From contig CM057338.1 of assembly GCA_030015575.1 (NCBI GenBank), forward strand, positions 634,438,189 to 634,502,188: a stretch of DNA of 64,000 nt, written 5' to 3'. Source of the DNA: Agapanthus africanus (Eukaryota > Streptophyta > Magnoliopsida > Asparagales > Amaryllidaceae). Position 1 is the stretch's first letter, and each line of letters starts with the position of its first letter. This document shows positions 1 to 11,597 of the stretch, in pieces. The notes beneath the pieces were generated by a model. It was not told the DNA's origin, made no database searches, and was given only the letters and a program-made list of their open reading frames with translations. The translations under genes were made by a program, and so were the position numbers.

Positions 1-122
1 ATGCTGTACATTTCTGTGATGTTGCATTTTATTCACGCCTTGAGCGAAATACTATATATTGGTATATATATTAGTAGATGTTGTATATGTTTTTCATCCG
101 CGCTAGTCCAGTCCCCGCTCTG

Positions 123-145
123 CCGTTAGTTAGCTAACCTAACGG
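123..145 (+). other. Leader hairpin with palindromic loop, element A
   Basis: CCGTTAG (123-129) pairs perfectly with CTAACGG (139-145). The 9-nt loop contains TTAGCTAA, which is self-complementary. The same stem is found in B, C, F and T. A stem with a self-complementary loop resembles retroviral dimer-initiation sites; that function is inferred. Confidence 0.65.
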
Positions 146-331
146 GTGATGACGGGACCCAGTGGCGAATGCGGATGGCATATACGTACGTCAGTATATT
201 TTCGTTCTTTGTGGTGTGATCAATTGATGGGACTGCGTTGATTCGGATCAATGCAAGATAAACAAACCTATTCTGATGTTGTTGGAACATTTTTCAAAAA
301 AAAGCTGTTTTTGCAAGGACGTTCACTTTTG

Positions 332-565
332 TTTTGCATCGTGGTATTCATTTAGAATATCCTGCTCCTCAGTCGACGAGGCAAGGGCCGAGATCCCTTC
401 ACCGGGAGTGACCCCTTGGACAGAAGTTTGCGTTAGGGCATTAACTTCATTATAGCCGATTACTTTTGCTTTGCATCGTGGTGTTCATTTGGAATATCCT
501 GCACCTCATTCTACGGGGAAAGAGCCGAGATCCCTTCACCGGGAGTGACCTCTTTAGCAAAGGTT
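332..565 (+). repeat. Duplicated leader cassette, element A
   Basis: Two ~90-nt copies (332-421 and 470-565) share TTTGCATCGTGGT, then ATATCCTGC, a small stem (CCTC 367-370 with GAGG 378-381; CCTC 504-507 with GGGG 515-518), then CCGAGATCCCTTCACCGGGAGTGACC. AAGGG (383-387) can pair with CCCTT (395-399) in copy 1. Both copies also occur in B, C and F. T lacks them. Confidence 0.7.
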
Positions 566-696
566 TTCGTCACTATATTTTTATAAAAAGTTATGCCGTT
601 CCTTCAACGAAATCAAGTTCATTACGTTAAAGGTTTTTCGCTAAAAACCAGTCGTAGCCCTCCGTCATTTCTTACAAGTATTACTTAGTATTCGTG

Positions 697-908
697 CTGC
701 GTTTGTTGACTGTGTCAAGACGTAGTGTGCGGTAGCTAAGTAGTGTTTGTTTGCAGCATATTAATGGGATTGGTTAGGACAGTCGTGCGGCCTTGTTGAC
801 TGTGTCAAGGGCTCGTACGGGTGGGTTTAATGCAATCCAGGATAATGACGGGCTGAACTTGACTAGGACTCTTTGATTTGTTGACAGTGTCAAGGTCACT
901 TGGGTCCT
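697..908 (+). other. Three-hairpin leader module, element A
   Basis: There are three copies of a core TTGAC-loop-GTCAA with triloops TGT, TGT and AGT, each wrapped by its own outer stem. HP1 pairs CTGCG (697-701) with CGTAG (721-725). HP2 pairs CGTGCG (784-789) with CGTACG (814-819). HP3 pairs TGA (874-876) with TCA (896-898), flanked by AGGAC (865-869) and GTCCT (904-908). Single mismatched positions are G-U wobbles. In other elements the inner stem is TTGGC/GTCAA with a tetraloop, so A has changed a G-U pair to A-U and shortened the loop. Confidence 0.75.
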
Positions 909-1182
909 AGGGGGAAAAACCTACATCGGGAGTTTCAAAAGAACTGAAACTTGCCAGATATGCGCATACCTTCTGGAGTGTGGTGACTTGAGTGGATTCC
1001 GTCAAGTTATCATGCGATGATAGTTGGATCCCGATTCCCACTGATGAGTTGGTTTACTCCTCGGGTGACCCCGACTAATTCTTCTTTCAGGTTTGGAGGA
1101 GAATTTGAGGTACAGTGGGAGGTTTCCAGATTAGACAAAGTGGTAACCATTCTGATCTAGGTTAGAGTGCACGCTGAGTGTT

Positions 1183-1203
1183 TCTTTTCTCTCTCTCTGG
1201 CAG
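1183..1203 (+). promoter_or_regulatory. Splice-acceptor-like tract before the gag position, element A
   Basis: A pyrimidine run (TTTCTTTTCTCTCTCTCTGG) ends in CAG at 1203, followed by CGACC. The same pyrimidine-AG-CGACC arrangement stands at this spot in B, C, F and both T copies, in T 14 bases before the gag ATG. It fits the plant 3' splice-site consensus. No donor site is established. Confidence 0.45.
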
Positions 1204-1322
1204 CGACCATTAACCCGACCCTGGACTATGACTCAGTGACAAAGTTGACCGAACCTTCTTAACACTGGCTTTTGGATTGTCAGAGTTGCAGACCTCATTG
1301 CCACTCCTACTTTTACCCTTTT

Positions 1323-2028
1323 CTCCAGGACACCCCGTATTACTACGAACGTCCACTTCCATTGGACAAAACCATCGTATGGTTATATACGAACTCGAAG
1401 ACTTCGAGGATGGTTTCTGGTTCTGGAGAAAACGAATAGGATTATTCAGTTGTCTTTTCTTTTCACCTTCTCTCATTGCGAGTACTCCTTGGTTTAGGAG
1501 ATAGTACACCTATTACGCAAATTGGATAGTCTTCTTCCAAACCTTAGGCTGGTGCCGAACGGTGGGGAATGAAGAAAACCAATTAGCATAACGATGGTGT
1601 GCAGAAGGTATTAAGATTAAGACAAAGCAAGGGATTAGTAAAAAGGGCAAAGTAAATTGCGACTGCTATTCACGACCAAACCGAGTATATCTTCGCCAAA
1701 TCTAAATCACCTTTGTATCTCTCCAGGACACTCCGTATCACTACGAAGATCCACAGTTTATTTGGATACTCCATCATATGGTTATATACGAACTCGAAAG
1801 GAACTTGTTCCAGTTCGGGGATGGATTCTGGTTCAGGAGAAATAGGAATAAAGTACATTCAGGTGTCTTTTATCTTCACCTTCTCTCGCGTTGCGAGTGC
1901 TCCTAGGATTAGGACAGTACACCCTTTATGCTTTTTGGATAGTCTTCTTCCAAACCATAGGCTGGTGCCGAACAGTAGGGAAGGAAGAAAACCATTTGGC
2001 CTAAAGGGGTGTGCAGACGGTATTGACT
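1323..2028 (+). repeat. Diverged ~398-bp tandem duplication in the gag position, element A
   Basis: The stretch starting CTCCAGGACAC at 1323 (to about 1616) recurs at 1721 (to about 2028), with shared internal blocks GGTTATATACGAACTCGA, GATAGTCTTCTTCCAAACC and GGCTGGTGCCGAAC. Element B has the same pair at 9925-10623, so the duplication predates the A/B split. Short frames of 60-105 codons across it are not preserved between copies, so I do not call a gene. Confidence 0.75.
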
Positions 2029-2849
2029 AAAGACATATAAAGGGATTTGAACAGGTGGCAAAGAATTATACGGTTATAGTTGTGAATCTGGATAATGGTA
2101 GAGGCATTACTAGGAATACCAGGATTCCCCACAGAAACATTTCAATGTTTCAGTTTTACTGTGTAATGTTAAAAGAAAACTGATTTCCCGATTAGACACT
2201 TACTCCAGGGTATGTATTTACCAGGTATGATTCTCACATCTGTATGGTTTTACAGATGATGAGTGGGAGTAAGTTATTGGGAATTGGGTGATCATCCTCA
2301 TTATATCGGGATTCGTTGTAATCGGTGATATTTGAGGAGATCACCTGGGCTGTTTGCCGGTCGGCAAATATTTGGTTATGAATATCCGCTGTTGTGCACC
2401 AATTTCAAATTGATATATCTGTACGTCTATTTTCATAGAGTGAGATATACCTTTTGATATTATGTCGATGACATTTACCTATATCAGTGGATGGTAAGGT
2501 AAGGAGCATAAAAACAGCGGTGTAATTCTTCTTAACCATAAATACAGTTTTCAACCTACGACACACAGTGAAAGAGTTGTTAGACTCAGCGGACTTATAC
2601 AGAGTATTGTATGTTGTCCAGTGTTCATTAGGACAGAGGGGTTGGTCCTCATACTATATTCTGTTTACTTTTAACTTCTCTAGTTCTTAGACATGTGCTT
2701 CGTGGAAACACAGGGTCTAAGTTTTGAGGAGTTATAGGTATTTGAATAGAGTAGAGAACCAGGTGTAGCAAGTATCGGGATTCTTCAAAGTGATCGAAGA
2801 TGTAGATACTTGTGTATGGTATTCAGTTGATAGTAATGATAAAGAGAAA

Positions 2850-4570
2850 TTGCTTCTCTTTCAGGTTACTCATAATTGGAAGTACTCCTAAGTTGAGTAA
2901 TGCTGATCGGCCTCCTTCCATTTAGTTGACATGCACTGGAGACAGCTGCATGATTTGAATCTGGTTCAATTGAATCAGTGCCTCTGTTTCTATATTGGAT
3001 ATAGAACAGTTCATATCTTAACGATGTTAAGGTACGGGGGGTTGTCCGGCTTATGCTTAAAACCAGACTCCGGATAACTCAAGGCACGTTTCTGTAATGG
3101 CTGTTTGTGGGTTGACCCAGGCTATGACGAGGGTTGACTTTCTACCATCTGGCAGATCAATAGAAATATTGTTCTAGACTCGCCACAGTTTTATTAAAAA
3201 TGGATTTTTTCAAAAACAGCAGTGGGAGTATGGTAGAACTGGAAGTGATTCCAGAACCGCAAACGATTACTGAAGATTTAATAAGAAACCTAAAGATTCA
3301 ATCTGATTTGACATTCCATTGGCCACTCCGCAGATAAGGTGGGTAACTTCAGGCACCTGAGAGGTACTCCGGTAGCCTCAAGGACGGTGACAGGGAAGTT
3401 CTTGTTTACCCACACTTGCCATTGTTGTTGTTCCAGGCTGCGAGACCCGGCAGGAGGATGAGTATAGCGTCGTTCTAAACTAGCTTTAGAAGTGCACATC
3501 TATATGACTCTGGCAGAGGGTTGTCGTAGTCAGTGGGAGCAGCGGAAGCATTGGTGGACTTCATGCTTATGTCTATTTATAGACTAAAGCAGATATAGCG
3601 GAGTTAGATCATCTGTTTCTGATGTGACAGTCATGGGTTTGACGTCATCAGAATAGGGGATGGATCTGTTGAGAAGGTAGTAGGAAGTGATATTCCTATA
3701 CTACGATCGGTTATACTTTGGTCGTCACACAGTGTTTTCTCCACATGGGACTTGGATATTATATCAGACATACTGGTTACTAGACCTATGGTTTTAGATC
3801 TAGATTTGGGTGGTTTCCTAATCAGGGTACCTTGACAGCATTCTATGAGTATTTAGAATGGACGACTCCTGGCATGGTAGTGTACCTGCAGGTAATGGAG
3901 TCACCCTCTCTAAAGGTGTCTTACAGACTAAAGGGGAGAGGGATACGCATGATTGACAGATCACTTGCTTAGGCAATTGAGTCAATCATGAGATGTCAAG
4001 TACCACACCAGATGTTGTTCTTGCAGTAGGTGCAATAAGTTGATATTAATCCAATCCTGGAAAAACAGTCGGAAGCAGTTTTAGAACATAAGTGAATGTT
4101 CTAGGGATATGATAACGGCTGCCTCCTTTAGGAGACGGTTATCACTCCAGGCTTCCAAGGTGACATGGACGACAAGGAGGTTGTCAGAGTTATAGTTCTC
4201 CCTCTGATGAGGGACTGTATTTTGGACAGGTGGTCCAAGGCAATACTGAGGGAGGCATGGCGCAGGATACTGATTAAGTTCAGTTGATGATACAGTCTAA
4301 GAAGTTTGGATTTGGAGTTCATTTATGAGCTAGGTCCCATCAGACATCCAGACATTCTAAGACAGGTATTGCTCATTTCGGGAGATGGCTTTCTCCGCGA
4401 ACTTGAGATATAGAGAGACATAGAAAGAAACTTCACAGCGGATCCACTCACTGAGGCTATTCCTCGAACGCAATAATTTCGCAAACGAGCTTTGTGAGAC
4501 TGACTAGTAGAGGAGTTGGGTGTTCGGTATCACACGGGCTGTGAGTATGCGACATCGCAATAATTAGCCT
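2850..4570 (+). pseudogene. Element A pol remnant (integrase tail, RT, RNase H)
   Basis: There is no usable reading frame, but nucleotide blocks line up in order with the pol of element T. Near 2870-3080 is the end of integrase (block CAGCTGCA...CAGTGCCT...GTCCGGCTT). Near 3220-3350 is the INT-RT linker (GTAGAACTGGAAGTGATTCC, CCACTCCGCAGA). Near 3560-3620 is the RT block around TATTTATAGACTAAAGCAG. Near 3680-3760 is the block just after the YVDD site. Near 3890-3960 is the segment GGAGTCACCCTCTCTAAAG, and near 4380-4500 is the end of RNase H. Element B carries the same remnant (7335-9080), so decay, or origin as a non-autonomous derivative, preceded their separation. The interval 2030-2850 is element-internal sequence in which I recognise nothing specific. 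Confidence 0.7.
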
Positions 4571-4574
4571 TGAG

Positions 4575-4588
4575 TGCAAGTGGGAGAT
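4575..4588 (+). other. Polypurine tract, element A
   Basis: GTGCAAGTGGGAGA lies directly before the TGTTGGAG start of the 3' LTR. The equivalent in T is GTGCAAGTGGGAGG. It would prime plus-strand DNA synthesis. Confidence 0.75.
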
Positions 4589-6813
4589 TGTTGGAGATAG
4601 TGCCCTCAGAGTCAATTATTGGATCACAGGCACGTGATTGCAATGATTGAGGGAGGACCTATCCCGGTAGGACAGTCTTACTCGAGATGATAGTATGCTA
4701 TCTGGTTTATCTTTATCATCGTGTACTGCTTTAGGTGACCTGACATGTCGCTATTACACGTTGATAGAGCCCCTAGGATTCTTGCTTGACGACCAGCAGT
4801 ATGGTGGCGATCAAACACGTGGGAGCTGGGGTCTATGAGCACATCCTTAAAAGGTCCCTAGTCGTGGGAGTTTCGAGACAGGGCATCGATACTCCATTAG
4901 TAGACTAGTGTATACAGTCGAAACCCCGACGAGGGGCGGTTGCCGGTCTCACAAGCCACTGGTGTCAGTTGGTTCACCTAAGATGTATACAGGTGCTCAT
5001 TGGGTTATGAGTACACCGGACAGGACTCGCCGGGAACCTGCTAGTTGGTCTTATACCAGATGTCAGATAGCAGTTCCCTGGTGACATCTGTACAGGTTAG
5101 TTCATCGACCTGAGATCGTCATTTGTCTCATGTGAGTTCCCACTGTGCTTTGATTACTACCCTACCACGGCTCAAAGGAGTCGTGCAAACAGGTTTTAGT
5201 TGGGTACAGTCCCGAGCCACATGGAGGCAGTGAGCGGATCTGCAGGGGTTCGTCTCTCCCGGTATTGGGGGTGAGGTCGCGCTGTGTCTAGGAGAGCCAT
5301 TACACAAAGCCCTCGGCCGAGGCAGGAGATTTACTGGTAGGTATTCCAGTAGTGTCTCAGGGTGTTCTGGGCTTCACTCCGACACGACTTGTACCGCCTT
5401 TGGGGGTCTGACTTTTACCAACCCCCTAGGCCCGACATGCCATGCTCATAGACAAACGGACCGGACTGTACGGATATTGTCACTGACAGGCTCAGTAGGG
5501 TGTCAGGATGAGTTCGCTCATCGACGTCCCTTTTGGTCAATAGCTGGTGGCCCGTCACGTATTGGCTAATACCTCTGACGTGCTAGTGGTTAAATCCACG
5601 GCCATTGTATTGACGAGTCTTTAGAGTCCACCACACTTTCAGTAACTCAAGCTTTCGGGCGAAACGCTGTAGAGGCCGTATGGAGATATGGCAGGGTCCG
5701 ATCAGATACGTGCAGTATTGCACGGATCAGGATCGGACAGTTTTGTACTAGTGGCCGTATAGTTATATGGCAGGGTTCGATCAGATACGTGCGGTATTGC
5801 ACGGATCAGGATCGAACGGATTTTACTAGCCGGCTTTGGTTTAAGCCGGTACTAGTTTAGTACAGTGTAGATTTTGTCTCATTGCATTCGTATCCGGTCG
5901 GAATACAGATGCGGGTGTGTATGCACAGTATCGGGGTTTTCCTGTAATTTATTACGGGACCAGTTTTCTGGAGTTGCCAGATTGCATTCCGTTCCGGCCG
6001 GTTTTTCTTTGTTCTTTCCCGGTCGGACTTTTCTGATGGAGGGGGTAATTTGCAGTTTTGCAAATTACATTTGGTGGAGGTTTTATTTGTAAGATGATTT
6101 ATTATGATAGCATCTTTTTGATACCATTCTTATCTTTCATCATCACTTGCTTTTTGGTGATTTGAGGTGATTAGAGGTTGATTTGAGTTTGTGATGATGT
6201 TTTTTGGTTGTGGTCACCACTTGTGCTCCTACACTCACCTCCCTTCATGCTTCATATTGATTCCTCCACCAAATTCTTCTCACTTGATGAAAATGGTTGA
6301 AAAACATTTGAGAGAGAAAGAAGAAGAGAGCTTCTTCTTGAGAGCTTCATTTCTTGATCTCATTCATGCTAGAAAAATGCAAGCACCATTTTTCTTATCT
6401 CATTTCCTCCATCATCTTCAAATGGCAACAAACCACAAATGAGACATAGCCTCTACACTACACATTCTACAGTATATCTTGAGCATGTCGAGTTGCCGGC
6501 TTCATGCCCGAGTTGCCTCAGTATTGAGGCGGGAGCCCGTAAAAGACGCAGGCGTTGTGGTGCCCTTTCCGGCGAGGAGGCGACGATGTGGAGGCAAGAC
6601 TTTCCGCGGGAGATCGGGACGATGACGAGAAGACCGGAGGACTCGGATCACTCGGTATACTTCTCACCCTATCTCTTGTTTGCTAGCATTAGGTTAATGG
6701 TAAACGATCCGGGTTTTCTTTGTCCGCGGTAGCGCCGGTTTCCGAGTAAGGAAAATTTTTGATTCCGCATTTTGGACTCGAGTACGAGGCCGGGGCGCTG
6801 CCGTGGCGCAACA
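4589..6813 (+). repeat. 3' LTR of element A
   Basis: About 2225 bp, starting TGTTGGAGATAGTGCC after the PPT and ending CAACA. It aligns throughout with the intact LTR of B (13050-15235, reverse complement), including the shared blocks TCGAGACAGGGCATCGATACTCC and GTCGTGCAAACAGG. The same blocks occur more distantly in the LTRs of T and D, so A, B and C form one LTR family related to T. Frames of 60-97 codons inside it have no support. Confidence 0.85.
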
Positions 6814-7317
6814 TACACATGTCACCAGGGAACTGCTATCTGACGTCTGGTATAATCCCAAATAGCAGGTTCCCGGCGAGTCCTGCCCGGTGTACTCATA
6901 ACCCAATGAGCACCTGTATACATCTTAGGTGAACCAACTGACACCAGTGGCATGTGAGACCGGCCACCGCCCCTCGTCGGGGTCTCGAATGTACACACTG
7001 GTCTACTCTGGAGTATCGATGCCCTGTCTCAAAACTCCCACGTCTAGGGACCTTTTAAGGATGTGCTTATAGACCCCAGCTCCCACTTATATGATCGCCC
7101 TCATACTGCTGGTGGTCAAGCAAGAATCCTAGGGGCTCTATCAACGTGTAATAGCGACATGTCAGGTCACCTAAAGCAGTATACGATGATAAAGATAAAC
7201 CAGATAGCATACTATCATCTTGAGTAAGACTGTCCTACCGGGATAGGTCCTCCCTCAATCATTGTAATCACGTGCCTGTGATCCAATAATTGACTCTGAG
7301 GGCACTATCTCCAACAA
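6814..7317 (-). repeat. 3' LTR of element B, start only
   Basis: This matches the first ~504 bp of B's intact LTR in reverse complement and ends in TCTCCAACA at 7317. It breaks off at 6814 exactly where A's 3' LTR ends. In the intact LTR the sequence runs on through AACCTG before TACACATGTCACC, which marks A's insertion point. Confidence 0.85.
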
Positions 7318-7331
7318 TCTCCCACTTGCAC
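7318..7331 (-). other. Polypurine tract, element B
   Basis: ATCTCCCACTTGCA is the reverse complement of the family PPT and directly adjoins the 3' LTR. Confidence 0.75.
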
Positions 7332-7334
7332 ACA

Positions 7335-9080
7335 AGGCTAATTATTGCGATGTCGCATACTCACAGCCCGTGTGATACCGAACACCCAACTCCTCTACTT
7401 GTCAGTCTCACAAAGCTCGTTTGCGAAACTATTGCGTTCGAGGAATAGCCTCAGTGAGTGGATCCGCTTTGATGTTTCTTTCTATGTCTCTCTATATCTC
7501 AAGTTCGTGGAGAAAGCCATCCCCCGAAATGAGCAATACCTGTCTTAGAATATGCCTGGATGTCTGATGGGACCTAGCTCATAAATGAACTCCAAATCCA
7601 AACTTCTTAGACTGTATCGTCAACTGAACTTAATCAGTATCCTGCGCCATGCTTCCCTCAGTATTGCCTTGGACCACCTGTCCAAAATGCTGCCCCTCGT
7701 CAGAAGGAAAAACTATAACTCTGACAACCTCCTTGTCGTCCAGGTCACCTTGGAAGCCTGGAATGATAACTGTCTCCCGCATGAGGCTGTCGTTATCATA
7801 TCCCTAGAACATCCACTTATGTTCTAAAACTGCTTCCGACTGTTTCTCCAGGATTGGATCAATGTCAACTTATTGCATCTGGTGCAAGAACAACATCTGG
7901 TGTGGTACTTGACGTCTCATGATTGACTCAATTGCCTAAGCAAGTGATCTGCCAATCATGCACATCCCTCTCCCCTTTAGTCTGTAAGACACCTTTAGAG
8001 AGGGTGACTCCATTATCTGCAGGCACATTACCATGCCAGGAATCGTCCATTCTAAATACTCATAGAATGCTGTCTAAGTACCCTTAATTGGGAAACCACC
8101 CAAATCTAGATCTAAAACCATAGATCTAGTAACTAGTATGTCTAATATAATGTCCAAGTCCCATGTGGAGAAACTACTGTGTGACGACCAAAGTATAACC
8201 GATCGTAGTATAGGAATATCACTTCCTACTCTGTGTATGTCATCCAAATACCATGACATCACACCCTACTACCTTCTCAACAGATCCATCCCCTATTCTG
8301 ATGAAGTCAAACCTATGACTGTCACATCAGAAATTGATGATCTATCTCCGCTATATCTGCTTTAGTCTATAAATAGACATAAGCCACCTGTCCACTAATG
8401 CTTCCGCTGCTCCCACTGAGTACGACAACCCTCTGGCAGAGTCATATACACGTACACTTCTAAAGCAAGTTTAGAACGACGCTATACTCATCCTTCTGCC
8501 GGGTCTCACAGTCTGGAACAACAGAAATGGCTAGAGTGGGTAAATAAGAACCTCCCCGTCACCGTCCTTGAGGCTACCGGAGTACCTCTCGGGTGCCTGA
8601 GGTTACCCACCAAATCTGCGGAGTGGCCAATGGAATGTCAAACCAGATTGAATCTTTAGGTTCCTATCAAATCTTCAGTAATCGTTTGTGGTTCTGGAAT
8701 CACTTCCAGTTCTACCATACTCCCACTATCATTTTCTGAAAAAATTCATTTTTAATAAAACTGTGGCGAGTCAAGAACAATATCACTATTGATCTTCCAG
8801 ATGGTAGAAAGTCAACCCGCGTCATAGCCTGGGTCAACCCACAAACAGCCATTACAGAAACGTGCCTTGAGTTATCCAGAGTCTGGTTTTAATCATAAGC
8901 CAGACAACTGCCCGTACCTTAACATCGTTAAGATATGAACTGTTCTATATCCAATATAGAACCAGAGGCACTGATTTAATTGAACCAGATTCAAATCATG
9001 CAGCTGTCCCCAGTGCATGTCAACTAAATGGAAGGAGGCCGATCAGCGTTACTCAACTTAGGAATGCTTCCAATTATGAG
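7335..9080 (-). pseudogene. Element B pol remnant (integrase tail, RT, RNase H)
   Basis: This is the minus-strand counterpart of A's remnant at 2850-4570, with the same blocks in the same order: RNase H end near 7340-7560, the segment opposite GGAGTCACCCTCTC near 8000, RT blocks near 8140-8380, the INT-RT linker near 8620-8720 and the integrase tail near 8830-9080. Stops and indels interrupt every frame. The longest run, 80 codons, is not in the pol frame. The interval 9080-9925 is internal sequence also shared with A (about 2030-2850), without recognisable domains. Confidence 0.65.
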
Positions 9081-9924
9081 TAACCTTAAAGAGAAGCAAG
9101 TTCTCTTAATCATTACTATCAACTGAATACCATACATAAGTATCTACATCTTCGATCACTTTGAAGAATCCCGATACTTGCAATACCTGGTTCTCTACTT
9201 TATTCAAATACCTATAACTTCTCAAAATTCGGACCATGTGTTTCCACAAAACACCTGTCTAAAACTTAGAGAAGTCATAAGTAAACCGAATATAGTACGA
9301 GGACCAACCCCTCTGTCATGATGGACCCTAGACAACATACAATACTCTGTATAAGTCCCTTGAGTCTGATAACTCATTCACTGTGTGTCGTAGGTTGAAA
9401 ACTGTACTTATAATTAAGAAGAATTACACTGCTGTTTAATACTCCTTACCTAACCATCTACTGATATAGGTAAATGTCATAGACATAATTTCAAAAAGGT
9501 ATATCTCACTCTATGAAAATAGACGTACAGATATATCGATTTGAAATTGGTGCATAACAGCAGATATTCAAAACCAAATATTTGCCGTCCGGCAAACAAC
9601 CCAGGTGACTTCCTCAAATATCACCGATTACAACGAATCCCGATATAATGAGGATGATCACCCAATTCCCAATAACTTACTCCCACTCATCATCTGTAAA
9701 ACCATACAGATGTGAGAATCATACCTGGTAAGTACATATCCTAAAGCAAGTGTCTAACTGGGAAATCAGTTTTCTTTTAACATTACACAGTGAAACTGAA
9801 ATATTGAAATGATTCGATGGGGTATCCCGGTATTCCTAGTAATGCCTCTTCCAGATTCTCGACTGTAACCGTATAATTCTTTGCCACCTCTCCAAATCCC
9901 TTTTTATGTCTTTAGTCATTACCT

Positions 9925-10623
9925 TCTGCACACCCCTTTAGGCCAAATGGTTTTCTTCCTTCCCTACCGTTCAGCACCGGCCTATGGTTTGGAAGAAGAC
10001 TATCCAATAAGCATAATGGGTGTACTGTCCTAATCCTAGGAGCACTCGCAATGAGAGAAGGTGAAGATAAAAGACAACCGAATAAACCTTATTCCTATTT
10101 CTCCTGAACCAGAATCCATTCCCGAACTGGAACAAGTTCCTTTCGAGTTCGTATATAACCATACGATGGAGTATCCAATAAACTGTGGATCTTCGTAGTG
10201 ATACGGAGTGTCCTGGAGAAATACAAAGGTGAAGTGGGAGTGGTAATGAAATACCTGGTTTTGTCGTGAATATCAGTCGCAATTTACTTTGCCCTCTTAC
10301 TAATCCCTTGATATGTCTTTACTTAATACCTTCTGTACACCATCGTTAGGCTAATTGGTTTTCTTCATTCCCTACCGGTCGGCAGCTGCCTATGGTTTGG
10401 AATAAGACTATCCAATTTGCGTAATAGGTGTACTATCTCCTAAACTAAGGAGTACTCGCAACCTGAGAGAAGGTAAAAGGAAAAGACAACTGAATAGTCC
10501 TATTCGTTTTTTCCAGAACCTGAAACCATCCTCGAATAAATTCTTTTGAGTTCGTATCTAACCATACGATGGTTTTGTCCAATGGAAGTGGACGTTCGTA
10601 GTAATACGGGGTGTCTTGGAGAA
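9925..10623 (-). repeat. Tandem duplication in the gag position, element B
   Basis: Two diverged units (about 9925-10224 and 10330-10623) are equivalent to the A duplication at 1323-2028. The 103-codon minus-strand frame at 9971-10282 begins like a 62-codon frame in A (MRL.FTTKP) but the two fall out of phase, so conservation of a protein is not supported. Confidence 0.7.
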
Positions 10624-11043
10624 AAGGGTGAAAGTAGGAGTGGCAATGAGGTTTGCAACTCTGACAATCCAAAAGCCAGTGTTTTAGAAGGTTCGGTCAA
10701 CTTGGTCCCTGAGTCATAGTCTTAGGGTCGGGTCAATGGTCGCTGCCAAAGAGAGAGAGAAAAGAAACACTCAGCGTGCACTCTAACCTAGATCAGAATG
10801 GTTACCATTTTATCTAATCTGGAAACCTCCCACTGTACCGTCAAATTCTCTTCCAAACCTGAAAGAAGAATTAGTCGGGATCGCCCGAGGAGTAAACCAA
10901 CTCATCAGTGGGAATCGGGATCCAACTATCATCGCATGATAACGTGACGGAATCCGCTCACGCTATCACACTCCAGAAGGTATGCGCATATCTGGCAAGT
11001 TTCAGTTCTTTTGAAACTCCCGATGTGATTTTTGCCCCATGCT

Positions 11044-11254
11044 CTTATGACCTTGACTTTGGCCAACAAATCATAAGTCACATGTCAAGTTCTACCCGTC
11101 ATTCTCCAGGTTAATTTGAGCCCACCCGTACAAGCCCTTGACTTTGGCCAACAAGGCTATACGACTGCCCCAAACCAACGCATCTATCTATGCTGCATAT
11201 GAATACCCCAATAGCTACCAAACACTGTGCCTTGACTTTGGCCAACAAACACAG
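11044..11254 (-). other. Three-hairpin leader module, element B
   Basis: In plus-strand coordinates HP1 is 11225-11229 with 11250-11254 (CTGTG/CACAG), HP2 is 11127-11131 with 11159-11163 (sense CGTAT/GTACG, one G-U), and HP3 is 11044-11050 with 11071-11077 (CTTATGA/TCATAAG). Each encloses sense TTGGC-CAAA-GTCAA. All three apical loops are CAAA, which makes TTGGCCAA, an 8-nt palindrome, in every hairpin. Confidence 0.75.
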
Positions 11255-11400
11255 CTTGAATACTATTGACCACCCATATGAAATGACGGAGGGCTACGAA
11301 TGGTTTCTGGCGAAAACCTTTAACGTAATGAACTTGATATCGTTGAAGGAACGGATAGCTTTTTAAAAAAAATATAGTGACTAAAACCATTGCTAAAGAG

Positions 11401-11597
11401 GTCACTCCCGGTGAAGAGATCTCGGCTCTTTCCCCGTAGAATGAGGTGCAGGATATTCCAACTGAATACCACGGTGCAAAGCAAAAGTAATCGGCTATAG
11501 TGAAGTTATTGCCATGGCGCAAACTTTTTGTCCAAGGGGTCACTCCCGGTGAAGGGATCTCAGCCCTTGCCTCGTCGACTGAGGAGCAGGATATTCC
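11401..11597 (-). repeat. Duplicated leader cassette, element B
   Basis: Two copies (about 11401-11460 and 11538-11597) of the GGTCACTCCCGGTGAAG...GGATATTCC cassette, equivalent to those in A. The stems are CCTC/GGGG and CCTC/GAGG in sense orientation. Confidence 0.7.

Larger units (their letters stand above)
1..1203 (+). other. Element A untranslated leader (partial)
   Basis: This is the region between PBS and gag, entered part-way. It aligns in order with the leaders of B and C (reverse complement) and F and T: a conserved block around CCCCGCTCTG, a CCGTTAG/CTAACGG hairpin, a duplicated ~95-nt cassette, the block GTAGCCCTCCGTC (about 651-663), the three-hairpin module, and a polypyrimidine-AG. 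A lacks the ~130-nt insert with a GAAA-capped hairpin seen before gag in F and T. No convincing reading frame is present. Confidence 0.8.
1..6813 (+). mobile_element. Element A: decayed Ty1/Copia LTR retrotransposon, 5' part outside the window
   Basis: Seen: leader (1-1203), gag-position region with a tandem duplication (1323-2028), frameless pol remnants (about 2850-4570), PPT and a 3' LTR (4589-6813). The 5' LTR and PBS must lie left of base 1. The leader and pol remnants align by eye with the intact element T (from 43557) but are full of indels and stops, so A encodes nothing. Its right end (ends ...CAACA at 6813) abuts an internal piece of B's LTR, so A is best read as inserted into B. 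The flanking 5 bases TACAC (6814-6818) are the predicted target-site duplication, whose partner is outside the window. A and B are related and in opposite orientation. Confidence 0.85.

Noticed and set aside
6800..6830. Inversion or rearrangement breakpoint between A and B LTRs
   Set aside because: A's LTR runs to its natural CA end and B's LTR resumes mid-sequence, which is simply an insertion of A into B. No rearrangement is needed.
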